Counted from the stretch's first letter, positions 1 through 12,945 are shown. The stretch: DNA of 64,000 nt from Hemibagrus wyckioides (GCF_019097595.1 NC_080719.1:11631001-11695000), one strand, 5' to 3'. The notes: generated by a model not told the origin, from the letters alone. A program made the numbers and translations.

Positions 1-1542
1 TCACATTCTCATTATCCTTTATGTGCCTGATTTAGATATTAATGAGTGTTACATCACATTATAATTAATAATAGGGGTAAAGTATTTGGTTGTCAGGTTT
101 GTAAAGTGTGTAAAGTGCGTATGTGTAGATTCAGTTGATGAGGGAAAGAAAGCAAGCAGAAAAAGCACCGTGTGAAAGGAGTCGTCGAGAGAAAAAGACG
201 AGTGAAACTCTTTAAATTAATGATCGATGAGGCAGCTTTCTTTCACTTCAAAGTTCTCGCTGGCCGTTTTTTTGGCTTGCTCGTTTATATCGGTGCCATT
301 GGAGACGCTCCCCCTGCTGCTGAGGTGAAAAAGACGAGAACAATGCTACTTTCACCCCCTTTTCACTGCACATCGTTCCCCCCATCCATCCCTCAGCCTC
401 TTTTTTGGCATCTGAGTTTTTTTTTAGTTTATTTTATTGCTTTCGGTTTCCTGGCGTTTCACTTTGCACTTCACGGATTGCAGATTAGGAAGAAAAAAAA
501 AACCAGAGTGTGTTAGCCGAGTGTGTGGTGAATTTCTATAGTCACTTTTAAACCCCACTGTGTTTTGGCGCTCATGGGTTTTGTTTTTTTGCATGAGTGA
601 TGTGACACATTGTGACGCATTCATGCAGCAAGTAATGTCGTTTACTCCAGCTGTCTCACTTTCCTTTAATTCATTTTCTTTGTCTTCTGGAAAGTTCTAA
701 AAAGGTGATGAACGATAACCGATAATCTTTTTTAAAAAAAAAAAACCTGACTATACAGACCATCTTTTCTTATTTTTAGACTCTTTCTATCAGCATTATT
801 AGTTTTTATTAGTTTCAGATATTATAGATTTAAGCTTGACGTGTGTATTTTGTTGAGTTTTGGCATAGTCATGCAGCACTTTCCCTCATTTCTCTCAACA
901 AACCACTTTCACGCAGTTCCCAGACCCAGTGCTATGCTGGGTCAAGAAGAAAAAAACAAATGATGGTTTTTAAGAAGCCGCTCACGTTTCCAGCGGTTTC
1001 AGAGCCTGACTGTTCTGTCATCTGTGTTCCAACATTGAAGATTCCTGAAGCGCAGCGTAAAAACAACAAAAACACTCGTAAAGGGTTTTACAGCTTGTAT
1101 AGTTTAGAGAACATTTTACTTTCCAAACTCAAATTCTACTGCTACAGTTTTCACAGAAACATCTACAGCTTCTACACCTGTAGAAGTGGAGACATTTGTT
1201 GTTGTTGTTGTTGTTGTTGTTGCAGTGAAATTGTTTACTAATTAATTTAGTACAGCAATTACAGCTGCTGCAATTAGTTAATATTATCCATTATGTCAAT
1301 TTGTGGACTTTTTTTTAATTAACAATTTAATTGAAAGTCATTTCTCTGGTTTGGCATTTATGATTTTATTGCAATTTTATTATTAAATTGTAAATAAAAA
1401 ATATATGTTAATGCACACCAACAAAACTATTAGCTGAAGCACACTTTGTGAAATGTTCAATTAATAACTATAATAATATTTAAAATAAATAAATAACCTA
1501 AACATTGTCATGTTTTATTAAATAAAACAGTTTCACTTGTGA
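1..1542. other. AT-rich intergenic DNA, no gene recognised
   Basis: No exon or protein family is recognisable on either strand; open frames are short and full of poly-T or poly-A-derived residues. It contains a GTT trinucleotide run at about 1196-1222 and a small perfect hairpin with 8-bp arms (CTTCTACA/TGTAGAAG) at about 1169-1186. It directly abuts the long GAGT satellite. Confidence 0.6.
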
Positions 1543-4500
1543 AGTGAGAGAGTGGGTGAGTGAGTGAGTAAAGGAGTGAGTGAGTGAGTAAATGAGTGAG
1601 TGAGTGAGTGAGTGAGTGAGTGAGTGAGTGAGTAAATGAGTGAGTGAGTGAGTGAGTAAATGAGTGAGTGAGTGAGTGAGTGAGTAAAGGAGTGAGTGAG
1701 TGAGTGAGTAAAGGAGTGAGTGAGTGAGTAAATGAGTGAGTGAGTGAGTGAGTGAGTGAGTGAGTAAATGAGTGAGTGAGGGAGTGGGTAAAGGAGTGAG
1801 TGAGTGAGTGAGTGAGTGAGTGAGTGAGTGAGTGAGTGAGTGAGTGAGTAAAGGAGTGAGTGAGTGAGTAAAGGAGTGAGTGAGTGAGTAAATGAGTGAG
1901 TGAGTGAGTAAAGGAGTGAGTGAGTAAAGGAGTGAGTGAGTGAGTGAGTGAATAAATGAGTGAGTAAATGAGTGAGTGAGTGAGTAAATGAGTGAGTGAG
2001 TGAGTGAGTGAGTAAAGGAGTGAGTGAGTGAGTGAGTCAATGAGTGAGTGAGTGAGTGAGTGAGTGAGTAAATGAGTGAGTGAGTGAGTGAGTGAGTAAA
2101 GGAGTGAGTGAGTGAGTGAGTAAATGAGTGAGTGAGTGAGTGAGTAAATGAGTGAGTGAGTGAGTGAGTGAGTGAGTAAAGGAGTGAGTGAGTGAGTGAG
2201 TGAGTGAGTGAGTGAGTGAGTAAAGGAGTGAGTGAGTGAGTGAGTAAAGGAGTGAGTGAGTAAAGGAGTGAGTGAGTAAATGAGTGAGTGAGTGAGTAAA
2301 TGAGTGAGTGAGTAAGTGAGTGAGTAAAGGAGTGAGTGAGTAAAGGAGTGAGTGAGTAAATGAGTGAGTGAGTGAGTAAAGGAGTGAGTGAGTGAGTGAG
2401 TGAGTGAGTAAATGAGTGAGTGAGTGAGTGAGTAAATGAGTGAGTGAGTAAATGAGTGAGTGAGTAAAGGAGTGAGTGAGTGAGTGAGTAAATGAGTGAG
2501 TGAGTAAGTAAATGAGTGAGTGAGGAAAGGAGTGAGTGAGTGAGTGAGTGAGTAAATAAGTGAGTGAGTGAGTAAAGGAGTGAGTGAGTAAATGAGTGAG
2601 TGAGTAAAGGAGTGAGTGAGTGAGTGAGTGAGTGAGTGAGTGTGTAAAGGAGTGAGTGAGTGAGTGAGTGAGTGAGTAAATGAGTGAGAGAGTGAGTAAA
2701 GGAGTGATTGAGTAAAGGAGTGAGTGAGTAAAGGAGTGAGTAAGTAAAGGAGTGAGTGAGTGAGTGAGTGAGTGAGTGAGTGAGTAAAGGAGTGAGTGAG
2801 TGAGTGAGTAAAGGAGTGATTGAGTGAGTGAGTAAAGGAGTGAGTGAGTGAGTGAGTGAGTAAAGGAGTGAGTGAGTGAGTGAGTGAGTGAGTGAGTAAA
2901 GGAGTGAGTGAGTGAGTGAGTGAGTAAAGGAGTGAGTGAGTGAGTGAGTGAGTGAGTAAAGGAGTGAGTGAGTGAGTAAAGGAGTGAGTGAGTGAGTGAG
3001 TGAGTAAATGAGTGAGTGAGTGAGTGAGTGAGTAAAGGAGTGAGTGAGTGAGTGAGTAAATGAGTGAGTGAGTGAGTGAGTAAAGGAGTGAGTGAGTGAG
3101 TAAATGAGTGAGTGAGTGAGTAAATAAGTGAGTGAGTAAGTGAGTGAGTAAAGGAGTGAGTGAGTAAAGGAGTGAGTGAGTGAGTAAAGGAGTGAGTGAG
3201 TGAGTGAGTGAGTAAAGGAGTGAGTGAGTAAAGGAGTGAGTGAGTAAATGAGTGAGTGAGTGAGTGAGTGAGTGAGTGAGTGAGTGAGTGAGTAAAGGAG
3301 TGAGTGAGTAAAGGAGTGAGTGAGTAAATGAGTGAGTGAGTGAGTGAGTGAGTGAGTAAATGAGTGAGTGAGTGAGTAAAGGAGTGAGTGAGTAAAGGAG
3401 TGAGTGAGTAAAGGAGTGAGTGAGTGAGTAAAGGAGTGAGTGAGTGAGTAAAGGAGTGAGTGAGTGAGTAAATGAGTGAGTGAGTGAGTAAATAAGTGAG
3501 TGAGTAAAGGAGTGAGTGAGTAAAGGAGTGAGTGAGTGAGTGAGTGAGTGAGTGAGTGAGTAAAGGAGTGAGTAAAGGAGTGAGTGAGTGAGTAAATGAG
3601 TGAGTGAGTGAGTAAATAAGTGAGTGAGTAAGTGAGTGAGTAAAGGAGTGAGTGAGTAAAGGAGTGAGTGAGTGAGTAAAGGAGTGAGTAAAGGAGTGAG
3701 TGAGTGAGTGAGTAAAGGAGTGAGTGAGTGAGTAAAGGAGTGAGTGAGTAAATGAGTGAGTGAGTGAGTGAGTGAGTAAATGAGTGAGTGAGTGAGTGAG
3801 TAAAGGAGTGAGTGAGTGAGTGAGTGAGTAAAGGAGTGAGTGAGTAAATGAGTGAGTGAGTGAGTGAGTAAATGAGTGAGTGAGTGAGTGAGTGAGTGAG
3901 TGAGTGAGTGAGTAAATGAGTGAGTGAGTGAGTAAAGGAGTGAGTAAAGGAGTGAGTGAGTGAATAAATGAGTGAGTGAGTAAAGGAGTGAGTGAGTAAA
4001 GGAGTGAGTAAAGGAGTGAGTGAGTAAATGAGTGAGTGAGTAAATGAGTGAGTGAGTGAGTGAGTGAGTAAAGGAGTGAGTGAGTGAGTAAATGAGTGAG
4101 TGAGTAAAGGAGTGAGTGAGTGAGTGAGTGAGTAAAGGAGTGAGTAAAGGAGTGAGTGAGTGAGTAAATGAGTGAGTGAGTAAAGGAGTGAGTGAGTGAG
4201 TAAAGGAGTGAGTGAGTGAGTGAGTGAGTGAGTAAAGGAGTGAGTAAAGGAGTAAAGGAGTGAGTGAGTAAATGAGTGAGTGAGTAAAGGAGTGAGTGAG
4301 TGAGTAAAGGAGTGAGTGAGTAAAGGAGTGAGTGAGTAAAGGAGTGAGTGAGTGAGTAAAGGAGTGAGTGAGTAAAGGAGTGAGTGAGTGAGTGAGTGAA
4401 GGAGTGAGTGAGTGAGTAAAGGAGTGAGTAAATGAGTGAGTGAGTAAAGGAGTGAGTGAGTGAGTAAAGGAGTGAGTGAGTAAATGAGTGAGTGAGTAAA

Positions 4501-6637
4501 TGAGTGAGTGAGTAAAGGAGTGAGTGAGTAAAGGAGTGAGTGAGTGAGTAAATGGGTGCGTGAGTGAGTGAGTGAGTAAATGAGTGAGTGAGTGAGTAAA
4601 GGAGTGAGTGAGTAAAGGAGTGAGTGAGTAAAGGAGTGAGTAAAGGAGTGAGTGAGTGAGGAAAGGAGTGAGTGAGTGAGTGAGTAAAGGAGTGAGTGAG
4701 TGAGTGAGTGAGTGAGTGAGTAAAGGAGTGAGTGAGTGAGTAAATGAGTGAGTAAGTGAGTGAGTGAGTGAGTGAGTGAGTGAGTAAAGGAGTGAGTGAG
4801 TGAGTGAGTGAGTGAGTGAGTGAGTAAAGGAGTGAGTGAGTGAGTGAGTGAGTGAGTAAAGGAGTGAGTGAGTGAGTGAGTAAAGGAGTGAGTGAGTGAG
4901 TGAGTGAGTGAGTGAGTAAAGGAGTGAGTGAGTGAGTAAAGGAGTGAGTAAAGGAGTGAGTGAGTAAAGGAGTGAGTGAGTGAGTGAGTGAGTGAGTAAA
5001 GGAGTGAGTGAGTGAGTGAGTGAGTGAGTAAAGGAGTGAGTGAGTGAGTGAGTGAGTGAGTGACTGAGTAAAGGAGTGAGTGGGTGAGTGAGTGAGTGAG
5101 TGAGTGAGTAAAGGAGTGAGTGAGTGAGTGAGTGAGTGAGTAAAGGAGTGAGTGAGTGAGTAAAGGAGTGAGTGGGTGAGTGAGTGAGTGAGTGAGTGAG
5201 TAAAGGAGTGAGTGAGTGAGTGAGTAAAGGAGTGAGTAAAGGAGTGAGTGAGTGAGTAAAGGAGTGAGTGAGTGAGTGAGTGAGTGAGTGAGTAAAGGAG
5301 TGAGTAAAGGAGTGAGTGAGTGAGTAAAGGAGTGAGTGAGTGAGTGAGTGAGTGAGTGAGTGAGTAAAGGAGTGAGTAAAGGAGTGAGTGAGTAAAGGAG
5401 TGAGTGAGTGAGTGAGTGAGTGAGTGAGTAAAGGAGTGAGTGAGTGAGTGAGTAAAGGAGTGATTGAGTGAGTGAGTAAAGGAGTGAGTGAGTGAGTGAG
5501 TGAGTGAGTAAAGGAGTGAGTGAGTGAGTGAGTGAGTGAGTGAGTGAGTGAGTAAAGGAGTGAGTGAGTGAGTGAGTGAGTAAAGGAGTGAGTGAGTGAG
5601 TGAGTGAGTGAGTAAAGGAGTGAGTGAGTGAGTAAAGGAGTGAGTGAGTGAGTGAGTGAGTAAAGGAGTGAGTGAGTGAGTGAGTGAGTAAAGGAGTGAG
5701 TAAAGGAGTGAGTGAGTGAGTGAGTGAGTGAGTAAAGGAGTGAGTAAAGGAGTAAGTGAGTGAGTGAGTAAAGGAGTGAGTGAGTAAAGGAGTGAGTAAA
5801 GGAGTGAGTGAGTGAGTGAGTGAGTGAGTAAAGGAGTGAGTGAGTGAGTGAGTAAAGGAGTGATTGAGTGAGTGAGTAAAGGAGTGAGTGAGTGAGTGAG
5901 TGAGTAAAGGAGTGAGTGAGTGAGTGAGTAAAGGAGTGAGTGAGTGAGTGAGTAAAGGAGAGAGTAAAGGAGAGAGTAAAGGAGTGAGTGAGTGAGTGAG
6001 TGAGTAAAGGAGTGAGTGAGTGAGTGAGTGAGTAAAGGAGTGAGTGAGTGAGTGAGTGAGTGAGTAAAGGAGAGAGTAAAGGAGTGAGTGAGTGAGTGAG
6101 TAAAGGAGTGAGTGAGTGAGTGAGTGAGTGAGTAAAGGAGAGAGTAAAGGAGTGAGTGAGTGAGTGAGTGAGTGAGTAAAGGAGAGAGTAAAGGAGTGAG
6201 TGAGTGAGTGAGTGAGTGAGTGAGTAAAGGAGTGAGTGAGTGAGTGAGTGAGTAAAGGAGAGAGTAAAGGAGTGAGTGAGTAAAGGAGTGAGTGAGTGAG
6301 TGAGTGAGTAAAGGAGTGAGTGAGTGAGTGAGTGAGTGAGTGAGTAAAGGAGTGAGTGAGTGAGTGAGTGAGTAAAGGAGAGAGTAAAGGAGTGAGTGAG
6401 TAAAGGATTGAGTGAGTGAGTGAGTGAGTAAAGGAGTGAGTGAGTGAGTGAGTAAAGGAGTGAGTGAGTGAGTGAGTGAGTGAGTAAAGGAGAGAGTAAA
6501 GGAGTGAGTGAGTAAAGGAGTGAGTGAGTGAGTGAGTGAGTGAGTAAAGGAGAGAGTAAAGGAGTGAGTGAGTGAGTGAGTGAGTGAGTAAAGGAGTGAG
6601 TGAGTGAGTGAGTGAGTGAGTGAGTGAGTGAGAGAGT
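1543..6637. repeat. 5.1-kb GAGT tetranucleotide satellite with AAAG/AAAT variant words
   Basis: An almost uninterrupted array of about 1,270 four-base units. The main word is GAGT. In strict 4-base register it is interrupted by AAAG and AAAT words, with rarer GAGA, GATT and GAAA. AAAT words are frequent in the first 3 kb and I see none after about 4745. The compound AAAG-GAGA-GAGT-AAAG occurs about nine times, only between about 5950 and 6570. The long open frames inside it (Ser-Leu-Thr-His repeats on the minus strand) are artefacts of the repeat. No transposon ends are visible. Confidence 0.97.
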
Positions 6638-6824
6638 CTAGACTGGATCAGGATTTGGATTTATTGCAGCTCCTGGATTGTTACTGTTTTAACATCTTTA
6701 AAAGGTATCCAGCACACCCCTTAAAAATAGTGGGTTACTTGAATTGTGTTGCTTGAAAATCCCTACTGCACAAGTATCAAGAAACATGGAGACAAAAATC
6801 ATCAAGCACATGTAGAAGAATAGT

Positions 6825-6825
<1 letters not shown>

Positions 6826-6895
<70 letters not shown>

Positions 6896-6898
6896 AAA
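6826..6898. repeat. (GAAA)n microsatellite
   Basis: About 18 copies of GAAA, purine-only on the plus strand, in AT-rich DNA 190 bp after the end of the GAGT satellite. Confidence 0.95.
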
Positions 6899-7744
6899 AG
6901 TGCAGAGAGAATTACACTGTATTGTGCAAAAAAAGAGAGACAGAGATTAAAAAATAAATACATTTCTTGAAAGTGTGTTTGATTTTGATTTTTTAATTAA
7001 AAAACAATATGTCTTCATGTGCTCATGCTGTAATGTCAGTATGCTTTCACTTTGGACATTGTCTTGAGAGTTTTATCCAGCTGTCAGCCCATATCATATC
7101 ATCATACAATAACACACACACACACACACACACTCACACACTCACACACGCATGCACACACAAAAACACCTTTATTAAGGCATGTGGAAAGTTTTTGCTC
7201 AGAGCGTTTGGATGGGAGGAAATGTTGGCACAGATTAATCCTATTCTTATACATTTATTCACAGAAGTGTAGGTTTGTGTGTGAGAGAGTGGGTGAGTGG
7301 GTGTACACAGGCCTGTTATGCCAAAAACACACACTCTCACAGTGAAGTGAACATAAATAATGTATATAACCCGCACCCTGTATACACAGTATATACTTAA
7401 TCAATATTAATAACATTTTACAGGGTTATAATGGTGCATGCTTTCTAACAGATGTGGAAGGAGTCTCCAGTGCCAGAGCTGTGTAAAAGTTAAAGGTTAA
7501 GATGTAACTTCAGGTTTCCTATGTTTTTAAATCATATTTATTACTTTTACCCTGATGTGTGAATTTTAATGGTAGATTTAATTAAAAATCATGGTGATGA
7601 TTGTGGCTTAACATGGATGATTGTTTATAATGATCTTTTTTTACTATGCATGCATTTCGCTCAACTCATATATCAATTTAAAAAATTATCTTTCGGTTAC
7701 ATTCACTCAAAAATTAACAAACAAGTGCACACTCCAAATCACAT
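6899..7744. other. intergenic DNA with CA microsatellite
   Basis: No gene recognised. A CA-rich run lies at 7111-7162, and shorter GTGTGAGA/CACACTCT-type stretches follow at about 7273-7340. The short open frames here are translated CA repeats. Confidence 0.55.
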
Positions 7745-8075
7745 TCTTCTGCTCTTTATCAGGAGTGTGGAGATCGGTGCAGTTTCCAGAGTGCGAGTGG
7801 AAAATCAGTGCCCTTTAATAAAATGGAGACCACACGTGAGCCGTGTAGGTATTAAACCTTCCCTCTTAAACTTTATGGAGCTATTTTTTGCTGCAGCTTT
7901 TTCATGCCCAGTCTAATTTGGCCTCCAAAAATAGAGCGAGTGCAGTTTATTCACACGGGGCTCCCCATCGTAAAATGCTCGAGGACGTAGGGAAGGTTTT
8001 CCCCCAAATCAGGAAGTACACTCCTTTAATCCGAGCCTCCGGTTTCTATCATTGTCCTTTAGACTTAAGTGTTAC
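7745..8075. other. unique, higher-complexity island (possible conserved non-coding element)
   Basis: About 330 bp without simple repeats and with balanced composition, standing out from AT-rich, repeat-laden flanks. It contains homeobox/MADS-like AT cores within GC-containing sequence, for example around 7815-7960. No coding frame with a recognisable family is present. Regulatory function is inference from texture only. Confidence 0.25.
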
Positions 8076-8080
8076 TGGTC

Positions 8081-8135
8081 TCACACACACACACACACAC
8101 AGACATGCACACACACACACAGACACACACACACA
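8081..8135. repeat. (CA)n microsatellite
   Basis: Interrupted CA repeat with AGACA and ATGCA interruptions. Confidence 0.95.
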
Positions 8136-8569
8136 GTCCAATGTCATAGACATGACATTACACAGAGACATTTCAATGTCAAAGGATTTTACACCGTTCA
8201 ACATGACTTGCTAATAGAGAGCTATAATTAACTTCTGACCTTTTAACAGACCTCTTAACGAGCTGTCATTAGTAGTGTGTCTTTGTCTTCCTGAGCGCTT
8301 ATTTTAGTGACTGTCAAGGTCACTTCCTGTCCTGAGATTTTAACATCCCACTCATAGAGGACGTTCCTTAACTGCTGATGTGTCTAGTCTAAAATATGCA
8401 GCCTTGCCAGGCCGCAGTTTCAAGCAGCAATAAACAGAATGTGTATCGTAAAAAAAAGTTAATAATCACTGCTATTTGTAAGCCTGTGTTTAGGAATAGA
8501 ATTATTATCGGAACAACAAAAACTAAACACACAACAAAACCAGCTCAGACTGAATAAGCTTATTACAGT

Positions 8570-9110
8570 TACACACAATCACTGATTCAAATCCTGATTC
8601 ACTAAATCACAGAGAAGCACTTTGATTCAAAGATCCATTGATAGAAACAATGACTATATGAAAGACAAGCAAATCTCATCGGTGATCCTTGATTCGGTGA
8701 ATTTACTGAATCAAATACTATTGCAATGAATGACAAAGAAATGAAGATTGTTTGTGACTAAAAGGTTAGTTGACTCATGCTCTGATATACTGATCAACAA
8801 AGGAACAAATCTGAGTTATGACCAAATGATTCACTGATTCTCACTGTGACTCTGATTGACAGAGGAACAAGCGTCAAAAGAATCAGGGTGAAAAGATTCA
8901 CTGATTCAAATTCTGATTCATAGAACGAAAAAGGAGCAAAACCCAGTCATGAATAAAAGATTCACTGATTCAAATAAGGATTCTCTGAACAAAAAGGAGG
9001 AAATCTTGGTGTTGACCTAAAGATTCACTGATTCTTGAACACTGTTTCCCGACAAGAGAGAAGAGAAACATGGTACTGACTTAAAGATTCATTTTAGGTC
9101 AAACACTGAT
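8570..9110. repeat. degenerate ~63-bp minisatellite (GATTCACTGATTC family)
   Basis: The motif AAAGATTCACTGATTC recurs near 8892, 8955, 9018 and 9081 (spacing about 63 bp), with older decayed copies upstream. Each unit continues with a GATTC...CTGAA...AAAGGAGCAAATC-like segment and a GTGAC-like end. Similar units recur at 53720-54160 and 55190-55440 inside ppp1r2 intron 1, so this is a dispersed family rather than a single local array. Confidence 0.75.
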
Positions 9111-10803
9111 TTATGTAAGCTGCATCTTTTATAAATAAGTACAGCCTTTCTATATCAGTCAGTCAAAAGACCAAAGACTGTAACCGCATTTGAACTGTAT
9201 GAAATGAATGACTGCAGGCACAGTGACAGATATTGAGTCATTCACCCAGGGTCTTATTCAGAAAGACTTATGAATTATTTGCGTACAAATCATATCTATT
9301 GCGATAAACAACTGGCAGTGAGGAACAACATTTGTGAGTAAAGAATTGGTGTTTTTGAGTAATTTACATATTACACATCCAATCCAAGCCAGCTAAAAAG
9401 CACCGATGAAATGACCAGGTGTAAATCTGGTCCAAAGGGATGACAAATGTTGGGAAAATTCTGCTTGAATAAATAACTAGACTGCATGTGATTAGTTGTC
9501 GAGTATCACTGGATACAATTTCCACACAGTGTCCGATGGGCAAATGTCATCCTCATTACCCAGAATGATCAGAGAGAAGCATTCGAGTCTTCAGAGGGAA
9601 AGTGAAGGTGCAGCAGATTTTTCCAGTTTCCAGAGCCTTGAAGGTTGAAGATGGAATAAAGAAAGAAAATCACCTTAATGGTTGTAATACGGTTAATGCA
9701 TCGCTCTTGGCCGGGTTTCCCTGAGCTACAGTGGAAAGTGTTTGTTGTTGGCAGTAAACATGGAAATAAGATTGTAGTGTTGAGTGTAATTTAGCCTGTT
9801 TCTAACAGGGCTGAAAGATTCACGTGCCGTCTACCTGCTGAGTGAGGCACTCGGGGAAACAGGGCCGTGTGTATGTGTGTGTGTGTGTGTTTCCTTTACC
9901 AGACCCCTTCATTTAATCTGAATTTTGCTACCAAGATTTATACAGAGTGACTGTAATTATATTCCTTCTGTGTATCGTCCTTACAGTGAAATCTCATTGG
10001 CTGAGAGTAACAGAGATGATACACACAACACACCATGAGTAATAAACATGCTGTGATACTCAGTGATAGCTGGTGCAATTAAGTAGAGTTACTGATACCA
10101 CCCCAAAGTATTTTCCTATAGCAGCATGTCCCCAAGGGTTTTATTCCCTGCCAAACATGCTGGATTTGCATACCTTTGTCCCACCTCATCAAACCCACAC
10201 ATTACACTTATACACATATTATTCTTATAGCACTTATAGTAGCTTATAGCAGCCTTTATGCTTTCTTTCTCAAAGTCCATTGTATCTTGTAATGTTCCTG
10301 AGACATCACAACTCCTCTCTCATGAAGATGTCGGAAAACTGTAGAAAAACTCTTCTCCTTTTGAGAAATTCATCTATGTGGGGCATCTGCTGTACCAAAA
10401 TCACTATGATTTAGCTTTTACTGTAGAAATGTTACAAGTACATTGATATTAACCTGTGATGTGCAGCTGCACTACTGTCAGAGCTGCTGTTATGGAAAAA
10501 TTCATCAATACCTTCTGACCAATCACAATCCAGAATTCCAGAGTGTTGTGGTATGAATTGAAATTGAAATTGATCATGAATTATTAAAGTTTGTGAATGG
10601 TTATTTTTCACATCATTATATGTATGTTACAAATGATCAGGTGATAAATAATAATAATAATGATCAGAAGAAAAAAAAATCTTTTCTGACCCATTTATTG
10701 CTGTGTATGTGGGCTGATCACTAGTAGAATCATCACAGAGACAGTGTGGGAGTGGATCGTAAATCTGTTTTATATATATATATATATATGTAATCATGTT
10801 AAA

Positions 10804-10836
<33 letters not shown>

Positions 10837-12699
10837 TCTTTGTGTGTCTCTGTCTGTGGAGCCAGAAATTAAATTAAGAAATGAATTGTTAGAAATGTTC
10901 TCTGTACACAGACTGACTCACACACACACACACACACACATAGTAAGTGGTAGAGTGTTACATAAAGAGCAAATAAAGAATCATGAGCTAAGAAGAGCTG
11001 GGTCACAAGCGCAAAATGATCATAACCATAACTAGATCACTAATTATGCAAATAATGATATAGTTTATATGTAAACAATATGCAAACTAATTATCTTAGT
11101 AAAAACCTAATTAGAAGATTATGAAAAAACAAATATGGTCATTCATTTAATCATCATTAAATGCATTTAGTAATAACAAGCTTTAAAAAAAAATGACTGA
11201 TCTATTAATAATTGTTTAAAGGTTAATGATTATATAGACTGGTTTGAGCTGACATGAAGGCTATGCTAATTCCAATAATCACTCTTTACAACAGTTGTGA
11301 GCAAAAAAAAAAACATGAAGCTGAAGCTCATGACCTGAACCTGCATGACTATGCATTGAGCCGATACATCATAACTGGCTGATTGGATCAATACACAAAT
11401 AAGCAGGTGAACAGATGTTTCTAATAAATTGCTCAGTGTGTGTATGTGTATATAAATTCTAAAAAAGGAAAACAAAAAAGCTTCATTTCATCAAATGTTC
11501 ATTTTAGATGAGAAATAAAATAAGTAATAAAAAAAAATAGAAATGACCAATAAAGGATTACACATTGAACACTACCCCTGTCTTTCATCATCATCATAAG
11601 CATGAGACCACTTAGCGGTCCCACAGTACATCAAGACTGGATCAAAACTGATAGGATGGTATCATCATATTATGCAAGAATCATATTATCATAGCATTAA
11701 GGATTTTCTGCTCCTGCCTGCTGTACATTAGCAGCTCTGATGTTCTCTAAAATCACATTGTTTATGACAGATGAATGATAATCCTTTCAGCAGCTGTAGG
11801 ACACAGCATTTACTTACATTAAAACACACATATTCAGTTCAGATCAGGTCAAGAGTGTTCGAATTCACTCAGAGGTCACTTCCTTTTATTCCTCCACTCC
11901 CAGTTCCTGCATTTTTTTTTGTTGTATTTTTTTTTGTTTTGTTTTTTTTGTTATTAAATGCCTCTCAGTTGGTGGTTTTGACTCTTCTGAACTCACCCAG
12001 CGTTAGAATCTTTATTTCCTGCTCCTGCAGAGTCTCTTTTCCGGGTGTCCCAGGGCAACGGGCGTGAACGAAGATAAAAACGCCCGTCTCACTCACTCAC
12101 ATTCACACACACGTGCACACACGCACACATACACACACACAAACACACTCAGTGACCTCCTTCTGCCCTTTCACACTCCGTGCTGCTACTTTCTTTATTT
12201 CTCACGTCACTGTGAAAGGATGAGCTGCTTATAAACATCTGGATAAAGATTTACGTAATGACATGTTAGTAATGTTTGTGATGTTTGCCTATAACTGCTG
12301 TATAAAATACAAGTTTAAGTAATAATCCAGGATGTCCTAATTCATTTTATTAGTCATGTTTGCAAATGAATTTACAGGAAGCCTCCACCAGCCTACACAC
12401 ACACACACACACACGCACATTCAGAGATTACACGACCAGAGTACAAGAGGCTGAGGGAGATGATAACACCCGTCTTCATCATCATTTTCTCTTCATTTTT
12501 TTCATGTTCTCTTCTCTTCATCATCATTTTCTCTCTGTGATTCTAAACAGGAGCCTTCGCTCAGATTGTATGGATCCATCCATCAAAGTACAGACGTCAG
12601 TGAATCCCTCCAACCCGATCCGATTGCGTCTGAATGAGTCTGATGACCTCAGCCGACATTTTTCCCGGTGTGGAGACGGAGGAAGACATTTTTCTTAAA
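9111..12699. other. intergenic DNA with scattered microsatellites, no gene recognised
   Basis: Simple repeats: GT at 9866-9891, TA at 10770-10789, GT at 10804-10832, CA at 10918-10940, CA-rich at 12095-12148, CA at 12393-12416. A unique stretch at about 9540-9760 has no visible repeat. No exon of a recognisable protein was found on either strand. Confidence 0.55.
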
Positions 12700-12945
12700 A
12701 AAGCAGGGTGGGTGTTTTTTTGTTTCGTCTGCGGTTTTAGTGTTTCAGGACTTGATTAGCGGGACAAAGTGACCTTTCCAGACGCCAGTCGCTGCTCGAT
12801 AGATGCATCAAACTCTGCTGGACATTCCGAAAAGAAAAAAAAAGGCCCGAGAGACCGTCCATCCACTCTGTCAGCGTCATTCTTTTCGGCTAGGATTTTA
12901 TTTAGCGAGGCTTTGAAAGGGCAAGACTCAAGCTGAGGCATGAAC
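12700..12945. other. unique island, possible conserved non-coding element
   Basis: A non-repetitive, balanced-composition block of about 250 bp with TAAT/ATTA-type cores next to GC-rich words (for example 12745-12790 and 12880-12930). A 63-codon open frame on the minus strand shows no family signature. Function is not established. Confidence 0.25.

Noticed and set aside
172..516. 114-codon frame near the left edge
   Set aside because: No family resemblance; composition matches local poly-T and poly-A DNA.
1498..2040. 180-codon minus-strand open frame of Ser-Leu-Thr-His repeats
   Set aside because: It is a translation of the GAGT satellite; frame and composition follow the repeat and no gene features surround it.
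1543..6637. CRISPR-like or coding interpretation of the repeat array
   Set aside because: There are no unique spacers; units are tetranucleotides in a vertebrate-type genome.
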